Of a stretch of 64,000 nucleotides of DNA, positions 34,286 to 44,717 are shown in pieces. A program made the translations under genes and the position numbers. How positions within the stretch are numbered: position 1 is the stretch's first letter; each line of letters starts with the position of its first letter. Origin of the DNA: Pantoea agglomerans NBRC 102470 (GTDB lineage Bacteria > Pseudomonadota > Gammaproteobacteria > Enterobacterales > Enterobacteriaceae); contig NZ_BCZA01000006.1 in the NCBI RefSeq assembly GCF_001598475.1, positions 248,001-312,000 of the forward strand. The letters run 5' to 3'. The notes below the pieces were generated by a model that was not told the DNA's origin, made no database searches, and saw only the letters and a program-made list of their open reading frames with translations.

Positions 34286-35869
34286 ATGAAACTTAATCAT
34301 TTTACGATAGGGCAAAGACTCAGTGTGATGGCAGCAGTCCTGCTGCTGGCGACAATGATTGTCGGTTTGAGGGGCATAAACCTGAATGCGCAGGCTTTGC
34401 AAAAAAATATTGACATCATGGCAAGCGAAACACGTGTCGCAGAGAGCATTGATACTGCACGTAATGCACAGGTTCAGTTTAAAATTCAGGTACAGGAGTG
34501 GAAAAATGCCCTCTTACGCGGCACACAAGGCCAGAGTGTTTATGACAAATACAAAACGGCCTTTCTGACGCAAAGTGACAAAACTCAGGCACTGCTCCAT
34601 CAACTGCTGATACTGCAACCCGAGCTTGGGATGGATACGGCGCAGGTGAAACAGACGATTGAGCTACACGCCCAGCTCAGACAAAAATACCTCGCTGCGC
34701 TGCAAAACTACGACACGCATAACCTCGCCAGTGCCCAACTGGTTGATAGCCAGGTCAATGGCATCGATCGTGAGCCGACCAAAATGATTGATGATGTCGT
34801 TCATCATACGCTGGCACATGCTCAAAAACTCAATCAGCAACTGACAGCGCAAAACCTTGCTCAGTACCGTGAAACCCGTATGACCTTATGGATCGCCATG
34901 GCCGGTATTTTACTTTCCGGCATAGTGATAACTGTCTGGTTAATCCGCAGCATTACCCATCCATTACGCGAAGCAGTCAATATTGCGCGCACCGTGGCTT
35001 CAGGTGATCTGCAGACTGTTATTCGTCCAAACGGACGTGACGAAACCGCAGAGTTAATGACAGCGTTGCGTGAAATGAATAGCAGCCTGACTTCAATCGT
35101 CTCTGGTGTACGTACCGGTACAGAAAACATCGCCTCTGCGTCAATTCAAATCGCGCAGGGCAGCCAGGAACTTTCCTCACGTAACGAGGCGCAGGCTGGC
35201 GCACTTGAAGAAACTGCTGCCTCCATGGAGGAACTCACTTCGGTGGTGAAAAACAACGCGCAGAACGCATATCATGCCAGCAATATTGCCCAGGATGCCC
35301 GCTCCATTGCGGGTCAGGGCGGCAATGTGGTGGAAAAAGTGGTACACACCATGAGCGAGATCCAGCAGTTCTCGAACGAGATTAACCAGATCATTACGGT
35401 GATTGACGGTATCGCTTTCCAGACTAATATTCTGGCACTGAATGCTGCGGTCGAAGCGGCGCGTGCGGGCACCGAAGGTCGAGGGTTTGCGGTGGTTGCG
35501 GCCGAAGTACGTGCTCTGGCACAGCGCTCTGCAAAAGCGGCAAAGGATGTGCGTATCCTGATCGAACGTTCTGTGAGTTCAATCGGCCAGGGCAATGAAC
35601 TGGTTCAACACGCGGGGACGACGATGGAGGAAATTATTTTACGTATTCATCAGGTCAGCGAGTTGATTGAAAACGTATCATCGGCCAGTAATGAGCAGAG
35701 TGTTGGTATCGATCAGGTTAATCTGGCGGTCACACATATGGACGCGGCCACTCAGCAAAATGCCGCGCTTTCTCAGCAATCCACAGCCGCAGCGCAGGCC
35801 TTACAGGCTCAGGCCGAAATGTTGCTTGCCAGTGTCAGCGTCTTTAAAATTAATAGTGCGCTGGTTTAA
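34286..35869 (+). CDS. Methyl-accepting chemotaxis protein
   Basis: Inner-membrane chemoreceptor, 527 aa from the ATG at 34286 (GGAA upstream; an earlier in-frame codon adds 16 unlikely residues). TM1 is about 12-30, a four-helix-bundle periplasmic domain follows to about 195, TM2 is about 195-216, then HAMP and the signalling coiled coil with the hairpin tip [20 protein letters not shown] and the [20 protein letters not shown] region. The C-terminal NWETF tether for CheR/CheB is absent (it ends FKINSALV). The ligand is unknown. Confidence 0.93.
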   Translation: MKLNHFTIGQRLSVMAAVLLLATMIVGLRGINLNAQALQKNIDIMASETRVAESIDTARNAQVQFKIQVQEWKNALLRGTQGQSVYDKYKTAFLTQSDKTQALLHQLLILQPELGMDTAQVKQTIELHAQLRQKYLAALQNYDTHNLASAQLVDSQVNGIDREPTKMIDDVVHHTLAHAQKLNQQLTAQNLAQYRETRMTLWIAMAGILLSGIVITVWLIRSITHPLREAVNIARTVASGDLQTVIRPNGRDETAELMTALREMNSSLTSIVSGVRTGTENIASASIQIAQGSQELSSRNEAQAGALEETAASMEELTSVVKNNAQNAYHASNIAQDARSIAGQGGNVVEKVVHTMSEIQQFSNEINQIITVIDGIAFQTNILALNAAVEAARAGTEGRGFAVVAAEVRALAQRSAKAAKDVRILIERSVSSIGQGNELVQHAGTTMEEIILRIHQVSELIENVSSASNEQSVGIDQVNLAVTHMDAATQQNAALSQQSTAAAQALQAQAEMLLASVSVFKINSALV

Positions 35870-35876
35870 GCTTTAA

Positions 35877-35913
35877 TGTCAGGGCGAGGTTTTCACGATG
35901 CCGCGCCCTGACA
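35877..35913 (+). terminator. Terminator after the chemoreceptor gene
   Basis: Ten-bp arms TGTCAGGGCG/CGCCCTGACA with a 17-nt loop, then AATCTTTC. It may serve both convergent genes. Confidence 0.65.
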
Positions 35914-35953
35914 ATCTTTCTCGCGACTGGATGATTTCAGTCGCCGAGCCTAT

Positions 35954-36928
35954 TTAAGGCGTCTCATCAGAAAATCGGGCGCTAATCGCATCACGTTCGT
36001 AGCCCTGCGGTTGTGTCAGAATATGGTATAAATCAGGACGGCGACCATGGATCCAGCGACGTCCGGTACTCATTGCAAGCAGACTCAAATCAAGGTTAGC
36101 GCTCACCATAAAATCTTCCGCTGCCCAGGTTTCATTAATGATTCTTCCATAAGGATCCAGGATCATTGCATTACCTGTGCGCACCTCATCATCATCTGCA
36201 CCTACGCCGTTACTGAAGAGAATAAATAAACCGTTGTCATGCGCACGAGCGGGCAGCCATCTCATCAGCCATTCCCGACCATTTGACCCTTTGAATGCAG
36301 CAGTAATTTCCTCCCTTCGCGTTTCCCGCTCCGCCCAGAGCGTCATCGGAATGGGTTTCATCGCATAAGGACTGCGGGAATCGGTACCGCCTGTCTGATG
36401 TGGCGCGAGAAGAATATCTGCACCCAGCAATGCCGTTGCACGCACATTTTCTACCAGATTATTGTCCCAGCAAATGAGGATACCTACTTTTACTCCCCAG
36501 GGCGTTTCAAAAACGGTAAAGCGGTCACCGCTGCTGATTGACGGATGTTCAAAAGCGTGGAGTTTGCGATGAGTGTGCATTGAGCCGTCCGGCATACAGG
36601 CAACATACGCATTATAGAGGCGGCCATCATCGGCTCTTTCGATAAGCCCGGCGCCAATCAGCATTTGATGTTTCATCGCCAGGGAACGAATCAATGTAAG
36701 GGAAGGACTCCCCTCGATCGGCTCGGCGAGAGCAGTTACCTCAGCCGAGGTGAGTTTGGGTACATGCCAGTAGCCGGTAATACACATTTCCGGGAATGTG
36801 AGGATTTTCACCTGCTCAATCGCTGCCTGTTCAATAAATTTCTCCATTATCAGCAGATTATAATTTTTGTTATTTGCCAGATGCTGAAATTGCACGGTGG
36901 CAGCTTTTAAGGATGTAGGGTTGCTCAT
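35954..36928 (-). CDS. Carbon-nitrogen hydrolase (nitrilase superfamily)
   Basis: A 324-aa hydrolase of nitriles, amides or carbamoyl compounds. The catalytic triad is E47 (TFPEMCITGY), K122 (HRKLHAFE) and C153 (ILICWDNNLVE). GGAG precedes the ATG. It is divergent from a LysR gene. The C-terminal WIHGRRPDLY stretch suggests the aliphatic amidase or carbamoylase-like branch; the exact substrate cannot be read. Confidence 0.9.
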   Translation of the reverse strand: MSNPTSLKAATVQFQHLANNKNYNLLIMEKFIEQAAIEQVKILTFPEMCITGYWHVPKLTSAEVTALAEPIEGSPSLTLIRSLAMKHQMLIGAGLIERADDGRLYNAYVACMPDGSMHTHRKLHAFEHPSISSGDRFTVFETPWGVKVGILICWDNNLVENVRATALLGADILLAPHQTGGTDSRSPYAMKPIPMTLWAERETRREEITAAFKGSNGREWLMRWLPARAHDNGLFILFSNGVGADDDEVRTGNAMILDPYGRIINETWAAEDFMVSANLDLSLLAMSTGRRWIHGRRPDLYHILTQPQGYERDAISARFSDETP

Positions 36929-36946
36929 GGTACTTCTCCGGTAGTA

Positions 36947-37009
36947 ATCGAAACTGAATTACATAACCATTGCTGATAACTGTATAATCAAAACATTTCC
37001 GGTTTCGAT
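36947..37009. promoter_or_regulatory. Inverted repeat between nitrilase and LysR genes
   Basis: ATCGAAAC (36947-36954) and GTTTCGAT (37002-37009) form a perfect 8-bp inverted pair 47 bp apart. They may be two half-sites for the adjacent LysR protein bridging the divergent promoters. Confidence 0.45.
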
Positions 37010-37028
37010 AACCTTTTGGAATGTAAAA

Positions 37029-37904
37029 ATGAACATCCGCTTGCTTAAGGCCTTTTTGATGCTGGCTGAAAAAAGAAATTATGCTGACGCGGCACGGGCG
37101 TTGTTTATTTCGCAACCTGCATTGACCAAGCAGATTAATCTCCTTGAGTCCCTGGTGGAAACGTCACTGTTTACGCGGGGGCGTCATGGAGCCACACTCA
37201 CGAGCGGTGGCAGATGTCTGCTGCCAGAGGCTGAAAAAGTGGTCAGGCAAACCCGATTATTTATGCATCATGCAGAGCGGGTTTCAAAAGGGATTGAAGG
37301 GCATTTAGCCGTGGGGTTCGGTCTCTCAAGTTTTTATCTTGCACCACGCTGTATGGCAGAATTTCGTCGGGAGTGTCCGGGGATAGAGATGTCATTGACA
37401 GATCTTCCTTCCTTCCAGCAGTACGAACTTTTGCAAAATGATGAGCTCCAGATCGGTTTTGTCAGAGTTCCGCCTCCTGTAGCGCTGGATTACCTGCCAT
37501 TGTTTACCGATCGATTGGTTTTGATTGCGCCTGCAAGTTCACCGTCATTGCCTGCTGCTGACTGGCTGAAGAAACGTCCTCTGTTGCGACTTCATGCCGA
37601 GCGAGGACGGGGTTTAAATGCGCAAATTGACCGTTTTCTTCATGACAACGCGCTTTTCATATCATCCACTCAATTGAGTGATGATATACAAACTATTGTC
37701 GCGCTAGTCATCGCGGGCACGGGTGTTGCCCTTGTGCCATACAGTGTTATGCATATTGCACCGCCGGAGCTGGTTATTATTCCGTTAACAGGTGAGTCAA
37801 TAAGCTGGAAAGTTGGCATTGCCTGGAACGCGAACCACGAGGATATAATCCGTGATAATTTTATTGCCAGTATAAAAAAGGGTATCGCGCTTCATGACGT
37901 CTGA
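37029..37904 (+). CDS. LysR-family transcriptional regulator
   Basis: A 291-aa regulator. Winged helix at about 3-60 (YADAARALFISQPALTKQIN), effector domain from about 90. GGAATGTAAAA precedes the ATG. It is divergent from the nitrilase-type gene, its likely target. Codon use and composition are like its neighbours. Confidence 0.9.
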   Translation: MNIRLLKAFLMLAEKRNYADAARALFISQPALTKQINLLESLVETSLFTRGRHGATLTSGGRCLLPEAEKVVRQTRLFMHHAERVSKGIEGHLAVGFGLSSFYLAPRCMAEFRRECPGIEMSLTDLPSFQQYELLQNDELQIGFVRVPPPVALDYLPLFTDRLVLIAPASSPSLPAADWLKKRPLLRLHAERGRGLNAQIDRFLHDNALFISSTQLSDDIQTIVALVIAGTGVALVPYSVMHIAPPELVIIPLTGESISWKVGIAWNANHEDIIRDNFIASIKKGIALHDV

Positions 37905-38057
37905 CCTTCCAGAAACAGGCACTCCTTTTGCCATATTGGATAGGGAAGGATTACTGACATAATTCTTAGCACCCTCTTCAGAACAGGGTCATGATACGAA
38001 AGCGACCCTGGAGGCGAATAATTTCCTGTTGCGGATAGGGCTTCTCAATACAAACCG

Positions 38058-38528
38058 TCATTCAAAACGTTCTGCACAGCAGGAATAGCATCCCCGTTTC
38101 GCATTATGTATCTGGATATAACTAATCTTCGGGTCGGCAAAAAAATGGCCGATGAGATCTTCAGCAAGTTTCCCCTCAGCTATATCCGCCTCTTTTAAAA
38201 AATGCTTTCCGTCATAGGCCCTTAATGACAGCGTTCTGCTTAGCAGGACTTCAGGTAATTCATTGATGTAAATGCCTTGCCGGGTGCATCCCTCCCATAT
38301 ATAGATTGCATGAGTACCAAAATAGGGCGTGTCGGCAGGCTGATAGATGTGATTAATCAGGAGGGCGCTTTCTCCAACGGGGATATCGCACAATGAGATT
38401 CTGTCGGGATAACCCGGATAGCACTCTACCGTTTGTCGTACTGCATGGTGTTTTTTCAGATATTCATCGCTCTGTCCAAAAAGATGAGCAAATTGCCCGG
38501 CGTTCAGGCCGGAAATTTTATATTTCAT
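38058..38528 (-). CDS. DUF1203-family protein
   Basis: A 156-aa soluble protein. The GLNAGQFAHLF start, PGYPDRISLCDIPVGESALL and the C-terminal IQIHNAKRGCYSC motif are diagnostic of DUF1203. It is rich in cysteine near the end (CYSCC). AGAGAGGGATACT precedes the ATG. The function is unknown; it stands alone. Confidence 0.85.
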   Translation of the reverse strand: MKYKISGLNAGQFAHLFGQSDEYLKKHHAVRQTVECYPGYPDRISLCDIPVGESALLINHIYQPADTPYFGTHAIYIWEGCTRQGIYINELPEVLLSRTLSLRAYDGKHFLKEADIAEGKLAEDLIGHFFADPKISYIQIHNAKRGCYSCCAERFE

Positions 38529-38836
38529 AGTATCCCTCTCTTTTCATCGTAACACCGCGAATAATGACGTTATCGAATACTGTGAGGAGAAACTCGCCGT
38601 TATCGGTCAGGGAAATATCAGTGATGTTGTTAAACGAAATTCAGGAGTCGATGCCGATTGTAGAGAAACAGAGCTGATAAAAATGCGTGCACCTGAGTAG
38701 CCCGGCAAACTTAATTTTAGCGGTTTCTGTTTTTGCTCACGGTTTATACCGCTACAGGCAGGGTAGCGGATTGTTAACCGGACATTGACTCGGCCGCTTA
38801 AGGCGTGTGCAGCCATGAACTTCAGAATCACCATTA
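38529..38836. other. Intergenic region, no feature seen
   Basis: 308 bp between the DUF1203 and LysR genes. An open frame at 38607-38858 overlaps the LysR end and has no ribosome site. Confidence 0.4.
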
Positions 38837-39721
38837 TCAGATGATTTCGTCCATCCACTCCGCAAACGCGCGCACGGCGGGAGAGAGAAAACGCTGATGC
38901 GGATAGAGCATTGTCACCGGCACTGAGGACGGCTGCCAGTCGGCCAGAACCTCGATCAGCCTGCCTTGCTGAAGATGCTCAGCGATCACATTCTCAGCAA
39001 GCTGTGCCAGTCCGAAGCCATCAAGACACATTTTGATATAGAGGCCCGTTTCGTTAACGGCTGCATCTCCATTTACCGGGACGGAGATGCTTTCAGTGCC
39101 ACGCGTGAAACGCAGTTCATTCGTCCGTCTTCCCGTGCTGGAAAAGTAATGGATCGCCCGATGCTGTGCCAACGCTTCAGGCGTCTCAGGGACACCGTAC
39201 TCGCTGAGATAGTCTTTAGAGGCGCAGGTCACCCAACGAAACCGGCCAAGCGGACGGGAAACCAGCGTGGAGTCCGTTAATTCCCCGGTTCTGATGACGC
39301 AATCTACGCCATCGTGAACAAGATTAACCTGTCGGTCACTGACCCCAATCATCAGGTAAATATCCGGATAGCGCCGGTGAAAATCTTTCAGTTTCGGCAT
39401 AACGATAAAATGGGCGATCCCGCCAGGCATATCCACCCGCAGCCTTCCCTGGGGGCGCCTGACAGATTCGGTCAGGCTGGATTCGGTGTGTTCAATCAAC
39501 GACAGGATCTCCCGGCACTGCGCCAGATACTGCAAGCCTTCAGGAGTGAGGCTGACGCGCCTTGTCGTCCGGTTAAGCAGACGCACCTGCAGATATTTCT
39601 CCAGTGTTTTAATCGTGCTGGTGACGGTGGAAGCGGGCAGTGACAATGTTTCTGCCGCGCGCACAAAGCTTCCGGCTTCAGCGACCCGCGTAAAAATCTG
39701 CATAGCCTGGATTCGGTCCAT
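38837..39721 (-). CDS. LysR-family transcriptional regulator
   Basis: A 294-aa regulator of the CrgA/DmlR group. The helix-turn-helix (FVRAAETLSLPASTVTSTIK, about 19-38) and RLRVDMPGGIAHFIVMPKLK effector-domain start are clear. GGGGAG precedes the ATG. It is divergent from the amidohydrolase gene (131 bp between start codons), a probable target. Confidence 0.9.
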   Translation of the reverse strand: MDRIQAMQIFTRVAEAGSFVRAAETLSLPASTVTSTIKTLEKYLQVRLLNRTTRRVSLTPEGLQYLAQCREILSLIEHTESSLTESVRRPQGRLRVDMPGGIAHFIVMPKLKDFHRRYPDIYLMIGVSDRQVNLVHDGVDCVIRTGELTDSTLVSRPLGRFRWVTCASKDYLSEYGVPETPEALAQHRAIHYFSSTGRRTNELRFTRGTESISVPVNGDAAVNETGLYIKMCLDGFGLAQLAENVIAEHLQQGRLIEVLADWQPSSVPVTMLYPHQRFLSPAVRAFAEWMDEII

Positions 39722-39851
39722 TCTCTGGCTCCCCGCCGGAGGTGCATTTTATTATTCGAGAATTATGAATGATGAAAACATTTTAAGCATCTTTTTCGGG
39801 GTAATGGCGTGGCGTATCGTTTCCCTATTCATCAGGAAAGAGGCAGGTTTA

Positions 39852-41237
39852 ATGACCGACTACATCAGAAATATTGTTAACAAACAGAATGTCACTTCAC
39901 AGGTAACGTTAATTCGTGGCGCGACGATACTGAGCATTGATGAGCACGTCGGTAACATTGAACGCGGTGATATTCTTATCAACGGTTCAACAATTACCGC
40001 CGTAGGCCCGAAACTGGATGCGCCGGATGCGCATGTCATGGATGCGACCAATATGATTGCCATGCCGGGAATGGTCGATTCTCATCGTCACGCATGGGAA
40101 GGACAACTGCGCCGAATTAACCCAAATGCTACCTGTCTGGACGACTACAGCGATGCCACGCACTTCTCGTTCGCTAAATATTATCGTCCTGCCGATATCT
40201 ACGTCGGTAACCTGCTGACGGCGCTGGGTGCTATTGACGCTGGCATCACCACGATGATTGATAATTCGCACAACAGCCGTACCGCAGCGCATTCCGATGC
40301 CGCCGTCGAGGCCCTGCTTGATTCCGGTATTCGCGCAATCCATGCCTCCGGCGCACCGGTAGCAGGCGAATGGGATAAAGCGCACTGGCCGGGTAACTGG
40401 CAGCGCCTGCAGGAGAAGTATTTCACCAAAAGCCCTGAAAGCCTGGTTACTCTTGCGGTCATGGCCCAGCTGGAGCCAGAGTTGTGGACCGAGGCCCGCA
40501 GGCTGGGACTGTCGATTGTCACTGAGTTCTTTGGTGCGGAGATGGGGGCTGAACTTAAATCACTGCATCAGCAGGGGCTGCTGGGTCCGGACAATATTTT
40601 TAATCACTGCACAGCGCTGCCTGACGAAGGGTGGAAAATTCTGCGCGAAGCCGGTGTCCGGGTAAACGTCTGCCCGCGCTCTGATTCGCACTATGGTATC
40701 GAAAGCGGGATGTTCGCTATGGAGGCCGCGCAGCGCCATGGCATCAACCCGGGCCTGAGCGTTGACAACGAAACCTCATACAGCACCGACATGTTTATGG
40801 AGATGCGTGTGGCTTTTTACCTGCAGCGGGTGATGGGCATGCACCAGCAGCAGTGCTGCAATTCTGAACATGCGCTGAAAACGCTTCCGGCGGCACAACT
40901 CCTTAAAGCCGCGACTCTTGATGGCGCGGGCTGTGCAGGTCTGCAGGATAAAGTGGGCAGTCTGACGCCAGGCAAACAGGCTGATCTGATTCTGATTAAC
41001 ACCCGCGACCTCAACCTCTACCCGTCCGGCAATGCCTTTGGCACGGTGGTTCATGCCGCAGAGCGTAGCAACATCGACACCGTCATGATCGGCGGACGCA
41101 TCGTCAAACAGAACGGTAAGGTACTGGGCGTAGACAGAGCGCGACTGCGTACTGCCATTGATAATTCGCGTGAGCACCTGTTTACCGCCTCTGGCTACCA
41201 GCCTGACATTTTTGCTGACACCTTCCTGGCGCTGTAG
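39852..41237 (+). CDS. Metal-dependent amidohydrolase (SsnA/TrzN-like)
   Basis: A 461-aa hydrolase or deaminase of the COG0402 group. I use the ATG at 39852 (AGAGGCAGG upstream); the frame stays open far upstream, but that part is antisense to the LysR gene. Metal ligands include MVDSHRHAWEG (HxH, about 72-82), FNHCTALPDEG, and SVDNETSYSTDMF near the C-terminal third. Relatives act on guanine-type purines, triazines or similar ring compounds. The substrate is unknown. Confidence 0.9.
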   Translation: MTDYIRNIVNKQNVTSQVTLIRGATILSIDEHVGNIERGDILINGSTITAVGPKLDAPDAHVMDATNMIAMPGMVDSHRHAWEGQLRRINPNATCLDDYSDATHFSFAKYYRPADIYVGNLLTALGAIDAGITTMIDNSHNSRTAAHSDAAVEALLDSGIRAIHASGAPVAGEWDKAHWPGNWQRLQEKYFTKSPESLVTLAVMAQLEPELWTEARRLGLSIVTEFFGAEMGAELKSLHQQGLLGPDNIFNHCTALPDEGWKILREAGVRVNVCPRSDSHYGIESGMFAMEAAQRHGINPGLSVDNETSYSTDMFMEMRVAFYLQRVMGMHQQQCCNSEHALKTLPAAQLLKAATLDGAGCAGLQDKVGSLTPGKQADLILINTRDLNLYPSGNAFGTVVHAAERSNIDTVMIGGRIVKQNGKVLGVDRARLRTAIDNSREHLFTASGYQPDIFADTFLAL

Positions 41238-41548
41238 CAGGCAGACTGCTGCCCAGTCTGACCTTGCCAGTGATAGCGGGTCCGGCAGTATTTATGGTGG
41301 GGAATACTGATTTTACGCAACCGTGCAGCGTTCCGCGTCGACCGGCAACATCAGCGAAAATCTCCGCCTGAAACTGGCCAGCCTGTTTTACGTACGCTGG
41401 CGCACTACGGATAATGTCGCGATTGATTAAGATAGTCTCTGCGTGAGACTCTTACGCTTTGTTTTATCAGGTACAACGCATCCCCCCCTTAGTGCGAGGC
41501 TTTTTACACCCGAATTTTACATCAGGTGTTAAAAGGCTCGCTGCCTCA

Positions 41549-41611
41549 TGAAAATTTCCCCGCTTTAATACCTCAACATGAATTTCCTTCATGTTCGTTG
41601 AAATTTAATCA
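41549..41611 (+). promoter_or_regulatory. MetR-like binding sites upstream of mesX
   Basis: TGAATTTCCTTCA (41579-41591) fits the MetR consensus TGAA-N5-TTCA exactly, within the larger perfect repeat ACATGAA-N5-TTCATGT. A second near-site TGAAATTTAATCA (41599-41611, one mismatch) starts 20 bp on, two helical turns. A half-site TGAA occurs at 41549. Homocysteine-dependent activation is inferred. Confidence 0.7.
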
Positions 41612-41751
41612 CTTTTTTTCAACCGGGTGTTGAGGCATAAAGTAAGAATTGTTAATAACTTTGAGTCATATGAATAGTTGTAAAGGGATAGCCACGCTGG
41701 ATAACCCTTAAAAGCAACAACGCATATCAGCGACCAGGATACCCGATAGCG

Positions 41752-42732
41752 ATGAACAACTTAGCCTTTACCCTCAAGCGCATTCGTTTCGACGAAAACT
41801 ATAATCCTTCGAAAAATACGCGGGCGACGACTAACTTCGCTAATTTAGCGCGCGGCGAAAAACGTCAGGAAAACCTGCACAACGCCCTGGTGATGATCGA
41901 CAATCGTTTCAACTCTCTGGCGCACTGGGACAATACAAAGGGCGACCGCTACTCAGTTGAACTTGAGATTATTTCTGCTGAGCTGAATCTTCGTCCCGGA
42001 AGCAGCGACGAATCGTTCCCGGCGATTGAGATTTTAAAAACGCATATCGTGGATCATAAAACCGGTGAGCGCACCGAGGGGATTGTCGGCAATAACTTCT
42101 CTTCCTATGTGCGTGATTATGATTTCAGCGTTGTTCTGTCAGAACATAACAAAGGTCAGACTGAATTCAGCCTGCCGGATGATTTTGGTCAGCTGCATGG
42201 CAATATTTTCAAAAGTTTCGTGAACTCAGCGGTCTATAAAGAGAACTTCAGTAAATCGCCGGTTATCTGCCTGAGTGTATCGAGCAAAAACACCTACGTG
42301 CGCACCGGTAATCAGCATCCGGTATTGGGCATTGAATATCAGCAGGATGAACCTTCCCTGACTGACTTCTATTTCGGAAAAATGGGTCTGAAAGTGCGTT
42401 TCTTCATGCCGCAGGGCAGTGTTGCGCCGCTGGCTTTCTATTTCCACGGTGACCTGCTCAGCGATTACACCAATCTTGAGCTGATCAGCACCATCAGCAC
42501 CATGGAAACTTTCCAGAAGATCTATCGCCCTGAAATTTACAACGCGAATTCTGCTGCGGGACAGTGCTATCAACCCACGCTGCAGCATCAGGATTATTCG
42601 TTAACCCGGATTGTTTACGATCGCGAAGAACGCAGCCGCCTGGCCGTCGAACAGGGTAAGTTTACTGAGACGCATTTTATTAAGCCGAATCAGACACTTC
42701 TCGCGCAATGGTCTGCTGAATTCGTTCTTTGA
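41752..42732 (+). CDS. mesX: MesX, partner of methionine synthase MesD (DUF1852)
   Basis: A 326-aa cytoplasmic protein of the DUF1852 family. In work on folate-independent methionine synthases, DUF1852 (MesX) is needed with the MesD-type core synthase for methionine formation in aerobic bacteria. It starts MNNLAFTLKRIRFDENYNPS and is followed 27 bp later by the mesD gene, the expected gene pair. MetR-like sites lie 140-170 bp upstream. The family call is by recognition; its reaction is not settled. Confidence 0.87.
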   Translation: MNNLAFTLKRIRFDENYNPSKNTRATTNFANLARGEKRQENLHNALVMIDNRFNSLAHWDNTKGDRYSVELEIISAELNLRPGSSDESFPAIEILKTHIVDHKTGERTEGIVGNNFSSYVRDYDFSVVLSEHNKGQTEFSLPDDFGQLHGNIFKSFVNSAVYKENFSKSPVICLSVSSKNTYVRTGNQHPVLGIEYQQDEPSLTDFYFGKMGLKVRFFMPQGSVAPLAFYFHGDLLSDYTNLELISTISTMETFQKIYRPEIYNANSAAGQCYQPTLQHQDYSLTRIVYDREERSRLAVEQGKFTETHFIKPNQTLLAQWSAEFVL

Positions 42733-42759
42733 TTAATTAAATATAGAAGGTCACCTGCT

Positions 42760-43791
42760 ATGAAAACCTTATTACCGACATCTACTGCTGGCAGCTTGCC
42801 TAAACCCTCCTGGATTGCGCAGCCAGAGGTGCTCTGGTCACCCTGGAAACTGCAGGATGAAGAGTTAGTTGACGGCAAAAGAGATGCGTTGCGTCTGTGT
42901 CTGGACGATCAGGTTCGGGCCGGTATTGATATCGTCAGTGATGGCGAGCAGACCCGTCAGCACTTCGTGACGACGTTTATTGAACACCTCAGCGGTGTGG
43001 ATTTTGAAAAGCGTGAAGTGGTTCGAATCCGTAATCGGTATGATGCGAGCGTCCCGACCGTGGTGGGTGAAGTCTCACGTCAGAAACCCGTATTTGTTGA
43101 AGATGCGAAAATCCTGCGTAAGCTGACCGATCGTCCTATTAAGTGGGCGTTGCCGGGTCCGATGACGATGATCGATACCCTTTATGACAATCACTATAAA
43201 AGTCGCGAAAAACTGGCCTGGGAATTCGCAAAGATTCTGAATCAGGAAGCCAAAGAATTAGAAGCCGCTGGCGTGGATATTATTCAGTTTGATGAGCCTG
43301 CGTTTAACGTCTTTTTCGATGAGGTGAACGACTGGGGCATCGCCGCGTTAGAGCGCGCCATCGAAGGTCTGAAGTGTGAAACCGCGGTTCATATCTGCTA
43401 CGGCTACGGCATTAAAGCGAATACAGACTGGAAGAAAACTCTGGGTACAGAGTGGCGTCAGTACGAAGAGGTCTTCCCTAAATTACAGCGTTCAGCTATC
43501 GATATTGTCTCACTGGAGTGTCAGAACTCGCGGGTTCCGATGGATCTGATCGAGCTGATTCGCGGTAAAAAAGTCATGGTCGGTGCCATCGACGTGGCAA
43601 CCCATACCATTGAGACACCTGAAGAAGTGGCGAATACGCTGCGCAAAGCGCTGCAGTTTGTGGATGCTGAAAATCTCTATCCTTCAACCAACTGCGGCAT
43701 GATTCCACTGCCGCGTCAGGTTGCCAATGGCAAGCTGCATGCGTTAAGTGCGGGCGCTGAGATTGTCCGCAGAGAGATTCTGGGGAGATAG
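42760..43791 (+). CDS. mesD: Core methionine synthase MesD (MetE C-terminal type)
   Basis: A 343-aa methyltransferase homologous to the C-terminal catalytic half of MetE without the folate-binding N-terminal half. Likely zinc ligands are H211 and C213 (AVHICYGYG), E253 (VSLECQNS) and C312 (STNCGMIP). It makes methionine from homocysteine with a methyl donor other than methyl-folate, together with MesX. AGAAGG precedes the ATG, and it is cotranscribed with mesX. Confidence 0.9.
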   Translation: MKTLLPTSTAGSLPKPSWIAQPEVLWSPWKLQDEELVDGKRDALRLCLDDQVRAGIDIVSDGEQTRQHFVTTFIEHLSGVDFEKREVVRIRNRYDASVPTVVGEVSRQKPVFVEDAKILRKLTDRPIKWALPGPMTMIDTLYDNHYKSREKLAWEFAKILNQEAKELEAAGVDIIQFDEPAFNVFFDEVNDWGIAALERAIEGLKCETAVHICYGYGIKANTDWKKTLGTEWRQYEEVFPKLQRSAIDIVSLECQNSRVPMDLIELIRGKKVMVGAIDVATHTIETPEEVANTLRKALQFVDAENLYPSTNCGMIPLPRQVANGKLHALSAGAEIVRREILGR

Positions 43792-44717
43792 TCCTCACTT
43801 CTGCACACTACAACAGGCTCAGTCCGGACCGCATCATGCGGCCAGTTTTCGGGAATTTTCCGGACTGATCTCATCCGAATTTGTACTTTCTAAAGCGGTG
43901 GTCAAAAGAGTTTTCTGCAAAACGGATTACTATTATCACCATCCGATCCCATCTCTGATCACGAGCATCTTTATATTTATCTGTCATTTCTTAAATACAT
44001 ATCCCTAAAGCGTTTGTGTATCGACACCCTGTTTTCGGTAAATCTTTTCAGAAAATGAAGGCTGCTCATGGAAGACTGGCGCTGTGGCTGTTTCCCCTCT
44101 CAGGTCCATTGATTGACGAGCTGCCAGAAAAGAGCCGCAGGCTAGGTGACGTCACCAAATCGAATTTTCAAAATGACCCGCTTTTCCTGATGCGATGCAG
44201 GATAGCAGGATATTATTTCAGCAAAGGTTTATCCTCTCATTAAGACTTAAGCAGATATATTCACTACATAGTAATAAACGAATAGCCATCGCCTGACGGT
44301 TTTTACTGCTGCACATGATGTTCCCGGTGCCGGAAATGAGTAAACTTGATTTTATATAGCAGTCATACGGTCATACTTTGAACGTTAACTAATACCATCA
44401 GTATGGCGCGCTACCGATAATCGGGATAAGCCGACATTCATTTACTTTCTGCAAGGCGTTTACCGTGCTGTCTGCGTCTGATTCCGAGTTTAGATGGGAA
44501 AATTAAAGTTTTCCGTTGCAGAAAAAGATGCTGCTCAATAAAAAATTTTATTTATTGAAAGTCGATCAAAATCCCCAACTAATAATAAATCAGCTGAACA
44601 CGCTTCAAGTAGATTATCATAAAAAGTATAGGCTAACCAGAGTTGGATACTTTTTGGTATTTTAACAATCCACTACTTAGTGAGTAATAATAAGATAATC
44701 AGAAAAATATAACTATA
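43792..44717. other. Long noncoding boundary region of the A+T-rich island
   Basis: About 925 bp with no gene that I can support; open frames at 43748-44008 and 44016-44243 have no ribosome site or family resemblance. Composition shifts from G+C-rich to A+T-rich across it, marking the left edge of the adhesion island. Confidence 0.5.

Noticed and set aside
39486-39851. N-terminal extension of the amidohydrolase
   Set aside because: It overlaps the divergent LysR gene antisense; the ATG at 39852 has a ribosome site and gives the family length.
43748-44243. Open frames of 86 and 75 aa after mesD
   Set aside because: No ribosome site, no family resemblance, and one overlaps the mesD end in another frame.
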